Assembly: GCF_042434745.1 (NCBI RefSeq)
Contig: NZ_JBHLSS010000145.1
DNA length: 64,000 bases
Direction: 5' to 3' (one strand)
DNA from: Azotobacter paspali
Lineage (GTDB): Bacteria > Pseudomonadota > Gammaproteobacteria > Pseudomonadales > Pseudomonadaceae
Shown: piece after piece, positions 10,180-19,336 of the stretch
How positions within the stretch are numbered: position 1 is the first letter of the stretch
How the letters are laid out: every line of letters starts with the position of its first letter
Translations under genes and position numbers: made by a program
The notes under the pieces: generated by a model
Seen by the model: the letters and a program-made list of their open reading frames with translations, nothing else
Database searches by the model: none
Told to the model about the DNA's origin: nothing

Positions 10180-10992
10180 TCAGGATGCGAGGATCTCGGG
10201 CAGGCCGAAGAAGCGTCGGGCGCAAGCCGTGCTGTGTTCGGCCAGCGCCTCCTCGGATTCGCCGCGATGGCGGGCGACTTCGCGCAGCACCTCGGGCAGG
10301 AAAGCCGGTTCGTTGTGCCCGCTCTTGGGCTTGGGGCGCAGAGTGCGCGGCAGCAGATAGGGGGCGTCGCTTTCCAGCATCAACCGGCCGGCGGGGATTT
10401 CCCGCACCAGCGGGTGCAGGTGGCTACCGCGGCGTTCGTCGCAGATCCAGCCGGTGATGCCGATGTGCAGGTCCAGGTCGAGATAGGCGAAGAGGGCTTG
10501 GCGGTCGCCAGTGAAGCAGTGCACCACGGCGGCCACCAGACTGTCACGATGGTGACGGAGAATCGCGACCAGGCGCTGGCCGGCATCGCGTTCATGGAGG
10601 AACACCGGCTTGCCGAGTTCGACGGCCAGCGCCAACTGTTCTTCCAGGGCCTTTTCCTGCAGGGCGCGCGGGGACAGGTCGCGATTGAAGTCCAGGCCGC
10701 ACTCGCCGACGGCGCGGATTCGCTCTTTCCGCAACAGCTCGCGCAACCGATGGGCACTGGTGGCCGTCCACTCACGGGCGTCGTGGGGATGGACGCCGGC
10801 GGTGGCGAACAGGTGCTCGCCTGTTTCGTCCAGTTGGCGGCAGAGCATCGAGGCCTGTTCGCTGTCCGCCACGCTGGTACCGGTCAGCACCAATTGGCAG
10901 ACCCCGGCCCGGTAGGCACGGGCCAGCAGGGCTTCGTGATCGTGGACGAAGCTGGGGTGGGTCAAATTGACGCCTATGTCGACGAGTTGCAT
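10180..10992 (-). CDS. tatD: TatD-family metal-dependent deoxyribonuclease
   Basis: A 270-residue TIM-barrel metallohydrolase. It carries DIGVNLTHPSF at the start, TAGVHPHDA, GECGLDFNRD, PVFLHERDA, VVHCFTG, and SDAPYLLPR, which provide the metal ligands and active site; the order and wording match TatD itself rather than the YcfH or YjjV paralogues. TatD is a cytoplasmic 3'-5' exonuclease used in DNA repair and turnover. It stands alone, convergent with the zinc operon, and is not beside tatABC here. Confidence 0.9.
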   Translation of the reverse strand: MQLVDIGVNLTHPSFVHDHEALLARAYRAGVCQLVLTGTSVADSEQASMLCRQLDETGEHLFATAGVHPHDAREWTATSAHRLRELLRKERIRAVGECGLDFNRDLSPRALQEKALEEQLALAVELGKPVFLHERDAGQRLVAILRHHRDSLVAAVVHCFTGDRQALFAYLDLDLHIGITGWICDERRGSHLHPLVREIPAGRLMLESDAPYLLPRTLRPKPKSGHNEPAFLPEVLREVARHRGESEEALAEHSTACARRFFGLPEILAS

Positions 10993-11212
10993 GCCTGTAC
11001 CTCGGAAAGAACGCGGGAAGCATAGCAGAGCCCTTTCGGCTGGTTCAAAAACTTCGGTAAATCAGTGGGTTGGTGGTCGCTCCCCGACAATCCGGCTTAG
11101 TCTTGGACGGCACACAGTGAGAGGCTTGGTAGTCCATGCCCTAGGGAACTTGTTCCAGACACGGAGCCTCTGAATGAGGCTCGTTCGTCGAACACCGTTC
11201 TCTGGAGACCGA

Positions 11213-12640
11213 ATGACAACAAGAAGATTGCTGCTTCTGTCCTGCCTGCTGAGCCTGCTGCCGCTTCCGGCCGCCGCGCGTCTGGCCGGGCCGCCGGAAG
11301 CTTGGCAGCGGCCGGGAGAGGTTCGTGATTTGCCACAGGTGCGCAGCAGTGGCGTGCTGCGGGTGTTGGTGAACCAGAGCCGGAACAGCTCGGGCGAAGT
11401 CAATGGACAACCCATCGGAGTCGAATACCGGCGCCTACGCGCTTTCGAGCAATATCTCAACCGCACCGCCAGGGATGGCCGCAGCCTGCGCCTGGAGATC
11501 ATTCCCAGGGCCAAGGACCAGTTGATCTCCGCCCTGCAGCGCGGCGAGGGCGATCTGGTCGCTCCCGGCGAATTGGTCCATCTGCGCGGCCGGGGCGACA
11601 TCAGCCCCAGTGCACCGATCATGACCCAGGTTCCGCTGGTGCTGGTCGGCCGCAAGGGCGCGCGCCGCTACCGACAGCTCGATCAGTTGTCCGGCAAGAC
11701 CCTGGTGCTGCCGGCCGGCAGTGCCGTCGGTGCGGCGGTGCACGAGGTCAACGAGCAACTGGCGGCGCGCAAGCTGCAACCGATCGGGATCGAGTGGCTC
11801 GATCCCAGTCTGGCGGTGGAGGACGTGCTGGAGATGGTGCAGGCCGGCATCTATCCCCTGACCGCCGTGGAGTTGCCGATCGCCCAGCGCTGGGCCAAGG
11901 TGTTGCCCAAGCTCCAGGTGCAGCCCGAGGTGGCCTTCTCCCACGATGACGATCTGAACTGGTTCATCCGTCGCGATGCCCACCTGCTGCGCGCCAGTAT
12001 CGATCGGTTCTTCAAAAACTACCGTAGTCCGGCCGATCAGGACGCGGTTTTCCAGCGCGTTTACCGCCGTCTGTTCAAGGTGCACAACCCTTTGGGTGGG
12101 ATCGAACTCAGACGTCTTGAGAAGGTGCGTCCGGTCCTGCAGCAATACGCCGAGCGCAATGGTCTCGACTGGCTGAATCTGGCGGCGATTGCCTACAAGG
12201 AGTCGACTTTGAATCCGGCGGCGCGCGGAGCCGGCAATGCCACGGGGTTGATGCAGGTCACTCCGGCCGCGGCCCGCAGCGTCGGGGTGGGCGATATCCA
12301 TCGGCTGGAAAACAATGTCCGGGCCAGCGCCCGCTACCTGGCGTCGTTGCGGCGGCAGTTCTTTTCCAGTCCGCGCTTCAACGAGCGCGAGCGCATGGCT
12401 TTTACCCTGGCGGCCTACAACATCGGTCCGCAGCGGGTACAGCATCTGCGGGCGGAGGCGAAGCGGCGCGGCCTGAATCCGGATCAGTGGTTCTTCCAAG
12501 TCGAGCGCGTTGCTGCCGAGCAGGTGGGGATGGGCGTGGTCAGCTACGTGAACAACGTGAACAAGTATTTCCTCGCCTTCCACCGCGAACGAAGCGCCCT
12601 GGAGTCCCAGCGGCGGGTCGCTAGCCGCGCCGACGATTGA
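11213..12640 (+). CDS. MltF-like membrane-bound lytic transglycosylase
   Basis: A 475-residue protein with an N-terminal signal sequence (residues 1-22), a solute-binding-protein-like domain at about 35-265 (RVLVNQSRNSS onward), and a C-terminal SLT transglycosylase domain at about 315-445. The catalytic Glu is E330 in YKEST, followed by ATGLMQVTPAAA, LENNVRASARYL and AYNIGPQRV. It cleaves peptidoglycan glycan strands with 1,6-anhydro product formation. There is no obvious lipobox cysteine. GGAGA stands 4 bases before the ATG at 11213. P. aeruginosa has two MltF proteins; the neighbours thpR and greB suggest the MltF2 type. Confidence 0.85.
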   Translation: MTTRRLLLLSCLLSLLPLPAAARLAGPPEAWQRPGEVRDLPQVRSSGVLRVLVNQSRNSSGEVNGQPIGVEYRRLRAFEQYLNRTARDGRSLRLEIIPRAKDQLISALQRGEGDLVAPGELVHLRGRGDISPSAPIMTQVPLVLVGRKGARRYRQLDQLSGKTLVLPAGSAVGAAVHEVNEQLAARKLQPIGIEWLDPSLAVEDVLEMVQAGIYPLTAVELPIAQRWAKVLPKLQVQPEVAFSHDDDLNWFIRRDAHLLRASIDRFFKNYRSPADQDAVFQRVYRRLFKVHNPLGGIELRRLEKVRPVLQQYAERNGLDWLNLAAIAYKESTLNPAARGAGNATGLMQVTPAAARSVGVGDIHRLENNVRASARYLASLRRQFFSSPRFNERERMAFTLAAYNIGPQRVQHLRAEAKRRGLNPDQWFFQVERVAAEQVGMGVVSYVNNVNKYFLAFHRERSALESQRRVASRADD

Positions 12641-12652
12641 CGGTTCGCCCGC

Positions 12653-13183
12653 TCAGCGCTCCGGCGTGACCAGCGGCCAATGGAACAGGGGCTTGTAGAG
12701 AGTTCCTTGCGCGTCGCTCGTCGAATGGAAGAGGACGAAGCGTTCGGCCCTCCAGCAAAAATCCGGGACGCTGGCGGGGAGCGGCGGATTGCGGCAGTCC
12801 CGGGCCAGTGTGAGATGCGGCCAGAATACACGCTCGTCGAGGGTATAGCCGGCGCCACGCAGTAGCCGCTGCAGTTCTCCGGCGAGCTGCAGTAGGGCTT
12901 CCGGTGCCTGGCCGGTACCCAGGCAGACGAGGCCGTGACGGCCGGTTTCCAGGCGATCGAGCTTCATTTCGAAAGCATTTCCCCGAATGCCTTCGCCCAA
13001 GCATTGCAGTTCCGCCAGGCGCTCGACCGAATGGCTGCCGAGAAAGGTCAGGGTCAGGTGCAGGTTGCGCCTGGCGACAGGACGGCCGTCGAGCCCCAGT
13101 TCCCGGCACCAGCGGTCGATCGCCTCGGCCTGTCGATGCGGCAGGGGCAGGCCGAAGAACAGGCGCAGGTTCTTGACGTTCAT
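12653..13183 (-). CDS. thpR: RNA 2',3'-cyclic phosphodiesterase (2'-5' RNA ligase family)
   Basis: A 176-residue member of the 2H phosphoesterase superfamily. Both catalytic HxT motifs are present: LHLTLTFLG near residue 50 and HLTLARD near residue 125, and the start RLFFGLPLP is typical of ThpR/LigT. It hydrolyses 2',3'-cyclic phosphates on RNA ends. It is transcribed in the same direction as greB with a 23-bp gap, and its stop faces the stop of the MltF-like gene. Confidence 0.88.
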   Translation of the reverse strand: MNVKNLRLFFGLPLPHRQAEAIDRWCRELGLDGRPVARRNLHLTLTFLGSHSVERLAELQCLGEGIRGNAFEMKLDRLETGRHGLVCLGTGQAPEALLQLAGELQRLLRGAGYTLDERVFWPHLTLARDCRNPPLPASVPDFCWRAERFVLFHSTSDAQGTLYKPLFHWPLVTPER

Positions 13184-13206
13184 GGCTTGCTACCGCGGCC
13201 TCCGGG

Positions 13207-13704
13207 TCAAGGGTAGTCGATCGCGACCAGGTACCAAGTCTTCTCTCCGGTGGGCGTCGGCACCCGGACTTCGGCATCCAGTTCCTTGCCGACCAGGGCT
13301 CGGGCAAGCGGAGCGTCGATGCTGATCAGGTTCTGTTTCAGGTCCAGTTCGTCCGGGCCGACGATGCGGTAGCGGACCTGTTCGCCGTCCTCGTCCTCGA
13401 GGGTGACCCAGGCGCCGAAGTAGACCTTGTTCAGGTCGGCGGGGCGCTCGCCGACCACTTTGAGCTTTTCCAGTCGCTTGGTGAGAAAGCGTACCCGGCT
13501 GTCGATTTCCCGCAGCATCTTCTTGCCGTAGGTGTACTCGGCGTTCTCCGAACGATCCCCCTGCGCGGCAGCCTCGCTGACCGCTTGGGTGACCTGCGGA
13601 CGGCGCACGTGCCAGAGTTCGTGGAGTTCGGCGCGAAGACGCGCCTCGCCTTCGGGGGTGATCAGGGGCGTTCCGGCGGAACGGGGCGGTCGATAACGGC
13701 TCAT
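13207..13704 (-). CDS. greB: transcription elongation factor GreB
   Basis: A 165-residue Gre factor. The N-terminal coiled coil (about residues 10-80) carries ITPEGEARLRAELHEL and GDRSENAEYTYGKKMLREID, with the acidic tip residues that reach the RNA polymerase active site. The FKBP-like C-terminal domain follows (VTLEDEDGEQVRYRIVGPDE, ISIDAPLARALVGKE). GreB restarts backtracked polymerase by stimulating transcript cleavage. The TYGKKMLREID wording separates it from GreA. Confidence 0.93.
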   Translation of the reverse strand: MSRYRPPRSAGTPLITPEGEARLRAELHELWHVRRPQVTQAVSEAAAQGDRSENAEYTYGKKMLREIDSRVRFLTKRLEKLKVVGERPADLNKVYFGAWVTLEDEDGEQVRYRIVGPDELDLKQNLISIDAPLARALVGKELDAEVRVPTPTGEKTWYLVAIDYP

Positions 13705-13755
13705 GTGGCTCGAGGCTGTCGAAAGAGAGCGAGGATAACCGAACTCGGGGCGGGC

Positions 13756-16257
13756 TCAACCCTCCCGCAGGACCTGCAGCGGGCTGGCGTTCAGGGCCCG
13801 CTGCGTGCCCAGTAGCCCGGCGGCGCCCACCAGCAGCGCACCGAGCGCCGGCAGGATCAGCAGCCAGGGATGTGGATGCCAGGGCAGATCGAAGACGAAG
13901 CGGTAAAGCAGCACGCTGACCAGTTCGCAACCCAGCGCGGCGAGCAGGCCGCTGGACGCCCCGAGCAGGGCGAACTCCAGGCGCCGAGTCTGGACCAGCA
14001 GGCGCCGCCTGGCTCCCAGGGCGCGTAGCAGGGCGCCTTGGCGGAGGCGTTCGTCGAGGGTCGCCTGCAGTCCGGCGAACAGCACGCAGAGGCCGGCGGC
14101 GAGGACGAACAGCAACACGTATTCCACCGCCATGCTGACCTGGGCGAGGATGCCGCGCAACTGAGCCAGCAGGGCCTCGACCTGAAGTAGCGTCACCGTG
14201 GGGAAGCTGCGTGCCAGGCGCACCACTTCGGTATCTTGGCCGGGCGGCAGGTAGAAGCTGGTCAGGTAGGTGGCCGGAAGGTCCTGCAGGGTTCCGGGCT
14301 GGAAGATCATGTAGAAATTCGGCTGGAAGCTGTCCCAGTGCACTTCGCGCAGGCTGCTGACCCGTGCATCACGGGTGATGCCGCCGACGCTGAAGGTCAG
14401 GCGGTCGCCGAGTCCGAGCCCGAGGTTCTTGGCCAGCTCGGCCTCGACCGAGACCCCCGGCAGTTCGCCGTGCTCCAACCGATCCCACCATTGGCCGGCG
14501 CTCAGGCGGTTGTCCGCGGGTAGCCGCTCGGCCCAGGTCAGGTTGAGGTCGCGCTGGGTGGCGCGTTCGCCGCTGGATTCCTTGCTGACGATCTGCTTGA
14601 CCGGTTTGCCGTTGATGGCGGTCAGACGTCCCATCACCACGGGATAGAGAGGAGCGCTCTGTGGGGAGATGCGTGCGACCTCCGCCATGAAGCGCTCTTT
14701 TTCCGCGGGCAGAACATTCAGGGCGAAATAATTGGGCGCCTGCTCCGGGAGCTGGTTCTGCCAGGTATCGAGCAATTCGCTGCGCAGCAGGGCCACCAGG
14801 GACATGGCCAGCAAGATCAGGCCAAAAGCCAGCGCCTGCCCGGCGGCGGCGAGAGGGTGACGCAGCAATTGGCCGATTCCCAGTCGCCAGGCCAGGGGAG
14901 CCGTGGCCAATAGACGTCGCAGGGTGCGCAGGCCGGACAGCAGCAGGGCGCCGAGGGCGAATGCGGCGAGCAGGCCACCGCCAAGCAGGGCCAGGGTCAG
15001 CCGCAGGTCCAGGCTGAGCCGCCACATGATCAGGCCAAGCGCCAGCAGGGCCATGCCATAGGTCAGCCAGGCGGCTGGTGGTACCGGCATGAGGTCGCGG
15101 CGCAGTACCCGCAGCGGCGGTACCCGACCGAGGGCCGCGAGTGGCGGCAGAGCGAAGCCGGCCAGGGCGACCAGCCCAGTGGCGCCGCCGGCCAGCGCCG
15201 GTATCAGGCCGCCGGCCGGGACCTCGGCTGGCAGCAAGCCTCGAAGCAGCCAGAACAGACCCTGCTGCGCGAGCCAGCCCAATGCGGCGCCCAGGCCGCA
15301 GGCGAGCAGACCGAGCAGGCCGAGCTGCAGTCCGTAGAGGGCGAGGGTGGCTCGGCGCGACAGGCCGAGGCAACGCAGCAGGGCGCTGGCATCGAAGCGG
15401 CGGGTCGCGAAGCGAGCCGCTGACAGGGCCACGGCGATTCCGGCCAGAAGTACCGCGGCCAGGCTCGCAAGATTCAGGTAGCGTTCGCCGCGCGCCAGCG
15501 CATTGCCGATCTGTCGGTTGCCGGCGCGCGCATCCTCCAGGCGCTGGTCGGCGGTGAGCAGCGGCGTCACTTGCTGACGATAGGCCTGGAGCGCCTCCGG
15601 GGTGCCACGCCACAGCTCGCGGTAGCGCACCCGACTGCCGGGCTGCACCACCCCGGTGGCGTCCAGGTCGTCAAGATGCATCAGCACGCGCGGCGTGAGG
15701 CTGTAGAAGTTGCCGGCGCGGTCCGGCTCCTGGGTGAGGACACGGGTCAGGCGCAGTGACTTTTCACCCACTTCGATGCTGTCGCCGACCTTGAGGCTCA
15801 GGGCCGCCAGCAGGCGTGTCTCGGCCCAGGCCTCGCCTGGAGCTGGACCCGGACCCGGCGTGTCCGGCTGATAGGGGGCCGGAGCACTCTTGAGTTCCCC
15901 GCGCAGGGGGTAGGCGCTGTCGGCGGCCTTGACGCTGGCCAGTTGAATGGCCGTGTCGGTGGCGATCACGCTGGAGAACTCGACGACCCTGGCATGCTCC
16001 AGCCCGAGCGCCGTACCGGCCGCCAACTGCTTTGCAGTGGCCGGAGAACTGCCGCTCAGGCGCAGGTCGGCACCAAGGAATTCAGTGGCGCGCAGCAGCA
16101 TGCTGGCGTTCAGGCGCGCCCCGAAGTAACCGATGGCGGTGGTCGCCGTCACCGCTACCAGCAAAGCAAGGAACAGCACCCGCAACTCTCCGGCGCGGGC
16201 ATCGCGCAGCAATTGGCGCAAGGCCAGGCTCAGCAGGCGCAGGAACGGCAGGTTCAT
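13756..16257 (-). CDS. ybbP: YbbP-type ABC transporter permease (FtsX family)
   Basis: An 833-residue inner-membrane protein with an N-terminal membrane anchor (about residues 20-45), a large periplasmic region (LRLSGSSPATAKQLAAGT onward), two groups of four helices in the middle and at the C-terminus with FtsX-type sequences (VLLFVLAAGLCVLFAGLQATLDERLRQGALLRALGARR is the landmark region near residue 720), and a second periplasmic domain between them. It forms a transporter with the ATPase encoded immediately upstream; their reading frames abut. Such MacB-like systems act on lipoproteins or lipids, but the substrate is unknown. Confidence 0.87.
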   Translation of the reverse strand: MNLPFLRLLSLALRQLLRDARAGELRVLFLALLVAVTATTAIGYFGARLNASMLLRATEFLGADLRLSGSSPATAKQLAAGTALGLEHARVVEFSSVIATDTAIQLASVKAADSAYPLRGELKSAPAPYQPDTPGPGPAPGEAWAETRLLAALSLKVGDSIEVGEKSLRLTRVLTQEPDRAGNFYSLTPRVLMHLDDLDATGVVQPGSRVRYRELWRGTPEALQAYRQQVTPLLTADQRLEDARAGNRQIGNALARGERYLNLASLAAVLLAGIAVALSAARFATRRFDASALLRCLGLSRRATLALYGLQLGLLGLLACGLGAALGWLAQQGLFWLLRGLLPAEVPAGGLIPALAGGATGLVALAGFALPPLAALGRVPPLRVLRRDLMPVPPAAWLTYGMALLALGLIMWRLSLDLRLTLALLGGGLLAAFALGALLLSGLRTLRRLLATAPLAWRLGIGQLLRHPLAAAGQALAFGLILLAMSLVALLRSELLDTWQNQLPEQAPNYFALNVLPAEKERFMAEVARISPQSAPLYPVVMGRLTAINGKPVKQIVSKESSGERATQRDLNLTWAERLPADNRLSAGQWWDRLEHGELPGVSVEAELAKNLGLGLGDRLTFSVGGITRDARVSSLREVHWDSFQPNFYMIFQPGTLQDLPATYLTSFYLPPGQDTEVVRLARSFPTVTLLQVEALLAQLRGILAQVSMAVEYVLLFVLAAGLCVLFAGLQATLDERLRQGALLRALGARRRLLVQTRRLEFALLGASSGLLAALGCELVSVLLYRFVFDLPWHPHPWLLILPALGALLVGAAGLLGTQRALNASPLQVLREG

Positions 16258-16938
16258 TCAGGGCTCCGAGGCGACCAGGCGGCCAGCTTCCAGGCGTATG
16301 AGACGCTCGCAGCGCCGCGCGAGGCGTTCGTCATGGGTGACCAGCACCAGCGTAGTGCCGCGCTCCCGATTGAGGGCGAAGAGCAGATCGCTGATCCGCT
16401 CACCGGTCTGACTGTCGAGATTGCCGGTCGGTTCGTCGGCGAACAGGATGTCCGGCTCGGCGGCGAAGGCGCGGGCGATGGCGACGCGTTGCTGCTCGCC
16501 GCCGGAAAGCTGCTTCGGGTAGTGGGTGAGGCGCTGGCCGAGCCCCACCCGTTCGAGCAGTTCGCGGGCACGGGCGCGGGCGTCGGTACGGCCTTCCAGC
16601 TCGAGGGGGAGCATGACGTTGGCCAGGGCGTCGAGCGTGTCGAGCAACTGGAACGACTGGAAGACGAAGCCCACATGTTCGGCACGGACCCGCGCCCGGC
16701 GGTCTTCGTCCAGGCTGGCGAGGCTGTGGCCGGCCAGCGCGACCTCTCCGCTGCTAGGCAGGTCGAGCCCGGCCAGAAGGCCGAGCAGGGTCGACTTGCC
16801 GGAGCCGGAACTGCCGACGATGGCCAAGGTCGCGCTGCGCGGGAGCTCGAGATCGAGCCCGTGGAGGATGGTCAGTTCGCCTTCCGCGCTGGAAACCACT
16901 TTGCTAAGGTTCTGCGCGACGAGAATGCTCGAACTCAT
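16258..16938 (-). CDS. ybbA: YbbA-type ABC transporter ATP-binding protein
   Basis: A 226-residue ABC ATPase of the LolD/MacB class. Walker A is GSSGSGKST, the Q-loop FVFQSFQLL, the signature LSGGEQQRVAIARAF, Walker B ILFADEPTGNLD, and the H-loop LVTHDERLA. It powers the YbbP permease, whose gene follows without a gap. It is divergent from tesA with only 10 bases between the two start codons, so the promoters must overlap the opposite coding sequences. The ybbA-tesA pairing is conserved from enterobacteria to pseudomonads. Confidence 0.92.
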   Translation of the reverse strand: MSSSILVAQNLSKVVSSAEGELTILHGLDLELPRSATLAIVGSSGSGKSTLLGLLAGLDLPSSGEVALAGHSLASLDEDRRARVRAEHVGFVFQSFQLLDTLDALANVMLPLELEGRTDARARARELLERVGLGQRLTHYPKQLSGGEQQRVAIARAFAAEPDILFADEPTGNLDSQTGERISDLLFALNRERGTTLVLVTHDERLARRCERLIRLEAGRLVASEP

Positions 16939-16948
16939 GGAGATTCCA

Positions 16949-17557
16949 ATGCGTGGGTGGTTGCTGGGCGCCATGCTGGCGTCGCTGTTCTTCTGGGCGC
17001 AAGGGGCGCTGGCGGGTACCGTTCTGGTCGTCGGCGATAGTATAAGCGCCGCTTTGGGTGTGGAAACCAGCCAGGGCTGGGTCGCTCTGCTGGAAAGGCG
17101 TCTCACCGAGCGGGGATTGGAGCACCGAGTAGTGAACGCATCGATCAGCGGCGACACCAGTGCCGGCGGCCTCGCGCGCCTTCCCGGGCTGCTCGCCGCT
17201 CACCGTCCGGAGCTGGTGATCATCGAGCTGGGAGGAAACGACGGGCTGCGCGGACAGCCTCCACAGCAATTGCAACAGAATCTTGCATCGATGATCGATC
17301 GCTCGCGATCCGTTGGAGCACGGGTCTTGCTGCTCGGCGTGCAGCTTCCGCCGAACTACGGCTCCCGCTACAACCAGGCTTTCAGTCGGGTCTATGCGTC
17401 GCTGGCCGAGGAGAAGCAGGTGCCGCTGGTGCCATTCTTTCTCGAAGGAGTGGGGGGAGTGCCCGGAATGATGCAGGCCGATGGCATCCATCCGACCGCA
17501 CGGGCCCAGCCGAAGCTATTGGACAATCTCTGGCCCACCCTGGAGCCGTTGCTCTGA
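16949..17557 (+). CDS. tesA: TesA-type SGNH esterase / thioesterase I
   Basis: A 202-residue secreted SGNH hydrolase. A signal peptide ends near A22; block I is GDSISA with the nucleophile S31, block III is IELGGNDGLRG, and block V is DGIHPTARAQ with the Asp-His pair. TesA is a periplasmic multifunctional esterase, thioesterase and lysophospholipase L1. GGAGATT before the ATG overlaps the start region of the divergent ybbA. Confidence 0.92.
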   Translation: MRGWLLGAMLASLFFWAQGALAGTVLVVGDSISAALGVETSQGWVALLERRLTERGLEHRVVNASISGDTSAGGLARLPGLLAAHRPELVIIELGGNDGLRGQPPQQLQQNLASMIDRSRSVGARVLLLGVQLPPNYGSRYNQAFSRVYASLAEEKQVPLVPFFLEGVGGVPGMMQADGIHPTARAQPKLLDNLWPTLEPLL

Positions 17558-17646
17558 ACGGTTTGCAGGGACTCTCGAAGCGGTTTTCCGGGCTTTTCCG
17601 CGCAGGTTCTTTCGGCTAATGTTGCGCCCCCTTCCTGGAGCCTCCG

Positions 17647-17940
17647 ATGTCTCGCCCTGCTTGGTCCCTGCATGCCTATTACCTGATCGAGCCGGACGAG
17701 CAGCTCGATCTGTTCGCCTGTCGTGAGGTACGTCTGCATCTGGTCGGTCGTCAACTGGAGCTAGGTGGCCAGATCGATCGGACCCTATGCGGCAGCTTAT
17801 TACCCGCGCAGCCGCGCTGGCGTGGACTGACCAAGTCGCTGCTGCGCGATGACCGGCTGTGCCCGGTCTGTCGGGCGGCCTTGGAGGCACAACGCCGGGG
17901 CGATTGCGTCGGTTGGTCGATTCCCTGGGTGCTTGGCTAA
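17647..17940 (+). CDS. small conserved protein of unknown function with a CxxC motif
   Basis: A 97-residue protein with no signal peptide or membrane segment. It contains RLCPVCRAAL near residue 75 and an earlier TLCGSLL, so a metal or redox role is possible but unproven. CTGGAG precedes the ATG by about 6 bases. I recall a homologue in the same position between tesA and the L,D-transpeptidase gene in P. aeruginosa, which is the main support for it being real. Confidence 0.65.
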   Translation: MSRPAWSLHAYYLIEPDEQLDLFACREVRLHLVGRQLELGGQIDRTLCGSLLPAQPRWRGLTKSLLRDDRLCPVCRAALEAQRRGDCVGWSIPWVLG

Positions 17941-18005
17941 ACACTTCGATGATGCGGTACAATCGGGCATTCCCACTTGGGCCATACATGCCAAGGATTA
18001 TCTCG

Positions 18006-18959
18006 ATGCTTGCGCGTTCTGTTGCTTTCCTGTCGTTTTCGGCGCTGTTGAGTGCTCCTCTGGCAGCCCTTGAACTGCCTCTCCCGCCGCCCGGGGAGGA
18101 TGTGGTCGGACAGGTGCAGGTCATCAAGGCTAAATACGAAGACACCTTCGCCGATATCGGCCAGGCCAACGACATCGGCTATCTGGAGATGGTCGCGGCC
18201 AACCCGGGCGTGGACCCCTGGTTGCCCGGCGTCGGAACCGAGGTGATCCTGCCGACGCGCTACATACTGCCGCCCGGTCCGCGAGAAGGCATCATCATCA
18301 ATCTGGCTGAGTACCGCCTGTATTACTTCCCCAAGGACCAGAACGTGGTTCATACCTATCCTCTGGGCATCGGGCGCGAAGGATGGGGATCTCCCGTCGC
18401 CGAAACCCGCATCACCGGCAAGATCAAGGACCCGGCCTGGTACCCGCCGAAATCGATTCGCGAAGAGCACGCCGCCGATGGCGACCCCTTACCGACCGTG
18501 GTCCCGGCGGGGCCGGACAACCCGCTGGGTCCCTTCAAGTTCACCCTGGGGCTGTCCGGTTACCTGATCCACGGCTCGAACAAGAAGTTCGGTATCGGCA
18601 TGCGGGTCAGCCATGGATGTTTCCGCATGCTGAACCACAACCTACTGCAACTGGCGGATATGGTGCCGGTAGGCACCAAGGTTCGTATCATCAACGAGCC
18701 CTACAAGTTTGGTATCTCGGAAGGCAAGGTCTATCTGGAGGTGCATGCACCTTTGGAAGACGAGTCTTCGAAATCTTCGGTCGTGGACAAGCATGCAGCG
18801 CTGATCGATGAGTTGCTCAAGCGCAATGACTTGTTGGGGGAGCGGCGGCTCGACTGGGAAGTTGTGCGAGAAGTGGTCGCGGCCGAAGATGGTTTGCCGG
18901 TCGAAGTATCCGGACCCGACTCGGGATTGGCCAGTACCACTAATGGTTCGGATATCTGA
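18006..18959 (+). CDS. L,D-transpeptidase of the YkuD/ErfK family
   Basis: A 317-residue exported enzyme: signal peptide at residues 1-22, a LysM-like segment at about 35-80 (DTFADIGQANDIGYLEM, NPGVDPWLPG), and a YkuD catalytic domain at about 90-225 with HGSNKKFGIGMRVSHGCFRM. The catalytic Cys is residue 205. Enzymes of this type make 3-3 crosslinks or attach outer-membrane lipoproteins to peptidoglycan. The neighbouring, convergent gene is oprI, whose product is a known lipoprotein of this kind, so linking OprI to the wall is a reasonable but unproven role. I chose the ATG at 18006 because AAGGA lies 8 bases upstream. Confidence 0.87.
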   Translation: MLARSVAFLSFSALLSAPLAALELPLPPPGEDVVGQVQVIKAKYEDTFADIGQANDIGYLEMVAANPGVDPWLPGVGTEVILPTRYILPPGPREGIIINLAEYRLYYFPKDQNVVHTYPLGIGREGWGSPVAETRITGKIKDPAWYPPKSIREEHAADGDPLPTVVPAGPDNPLGPFKFTLGLSGYLIHGSNKKFGIGMRVSHGCFRMLNHNLLQLADMVPVGTKVRIINEPYKFGISEGKVYLEVHAPLEDESSKSSVVDKHAALIDELLKRNDLLGERRLDWEVVREVVAAEDGLPVEVSGPDSGLASTTNGSDI

Positions 18960-19035
18960 GAATTGTTTGCGGTTTTTGTAAGTTGACGAATTGATGAAAG
19001 GGATAGTCTTGATTTAATTCCAACGCCCTTTCAAT

Positions 19036-19067
19036 AAAAAAGCCGGCCCGAATGGGCCAGCTTTTTT
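19036..19067. terminator. bidirectional intrinsic terminator between the L,D-transpeptidase gene and oprI
   Basis: A symmetrical hairpin (AGCCGGCCC-GAAT-GGGCCAGCT, one mismatch) is flanked by A6 on the left and T6 on the right, so it gives a stem plus U-tract in either direction. It sits 77 bases after the transpeptidase stop and 18 bases after the oprI stop. Confidence 0.85.
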
Positions 19068-19084
19068 CGTTTCCAAAGAAACAA

Positions 19085-19336
19085 TTACTTGCGGCTGGCT
19101 TTTTCCAGCATACGCAGGGCGCGCTCGTTGGCTTCGTCAGCGGTCTGCTGAGCGCGCTGAGCGGCTGCCAGAGCCTCGTCGGCCTTGCGATAGGCTTCGT
19201 CGGCGCGAGCTTGGGCGCGAGCAGCTGCATCTTCAGTAGCGGTGATGCGAGCATCGCTTTCTTTGGAGGCGCTGCTGCAACCAGCGGCCAGAAGAGCGGC
19301 CAGGGTCAGAGCGGAAATTTTCAGAGCGTTGTTCAT
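19085..19336 (-). CDS. oprI: major outer-membrane lipoprotein OprI
   Basis: An 83-residue lipoprotein. The signal ends at lipobox LLAAGC (C20) followed by SSASKES. The mature part is one continuous helix with heptad-like alanine repeats (ADEAYRKADEALAAAQRAQQTADEANERAL) and ends in the C-terminal RK that attaches to peptidoglycan in Lpp-type proteins. OprI is among the most abundant envelope proteins of Pseudomonas. AAGGGG lies 6 bases before the ATG, and the upstream 100 bases are unusually AT-rich, as expected of a strong promoter. Confidence 0.95.
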   Translation of the reverse strand: MNNALKISALTLAALLAAGCSSASKESDARITATEDAAARAQARADEAYRKADEALAAAQRAQQTADEANERALRMLEKASRK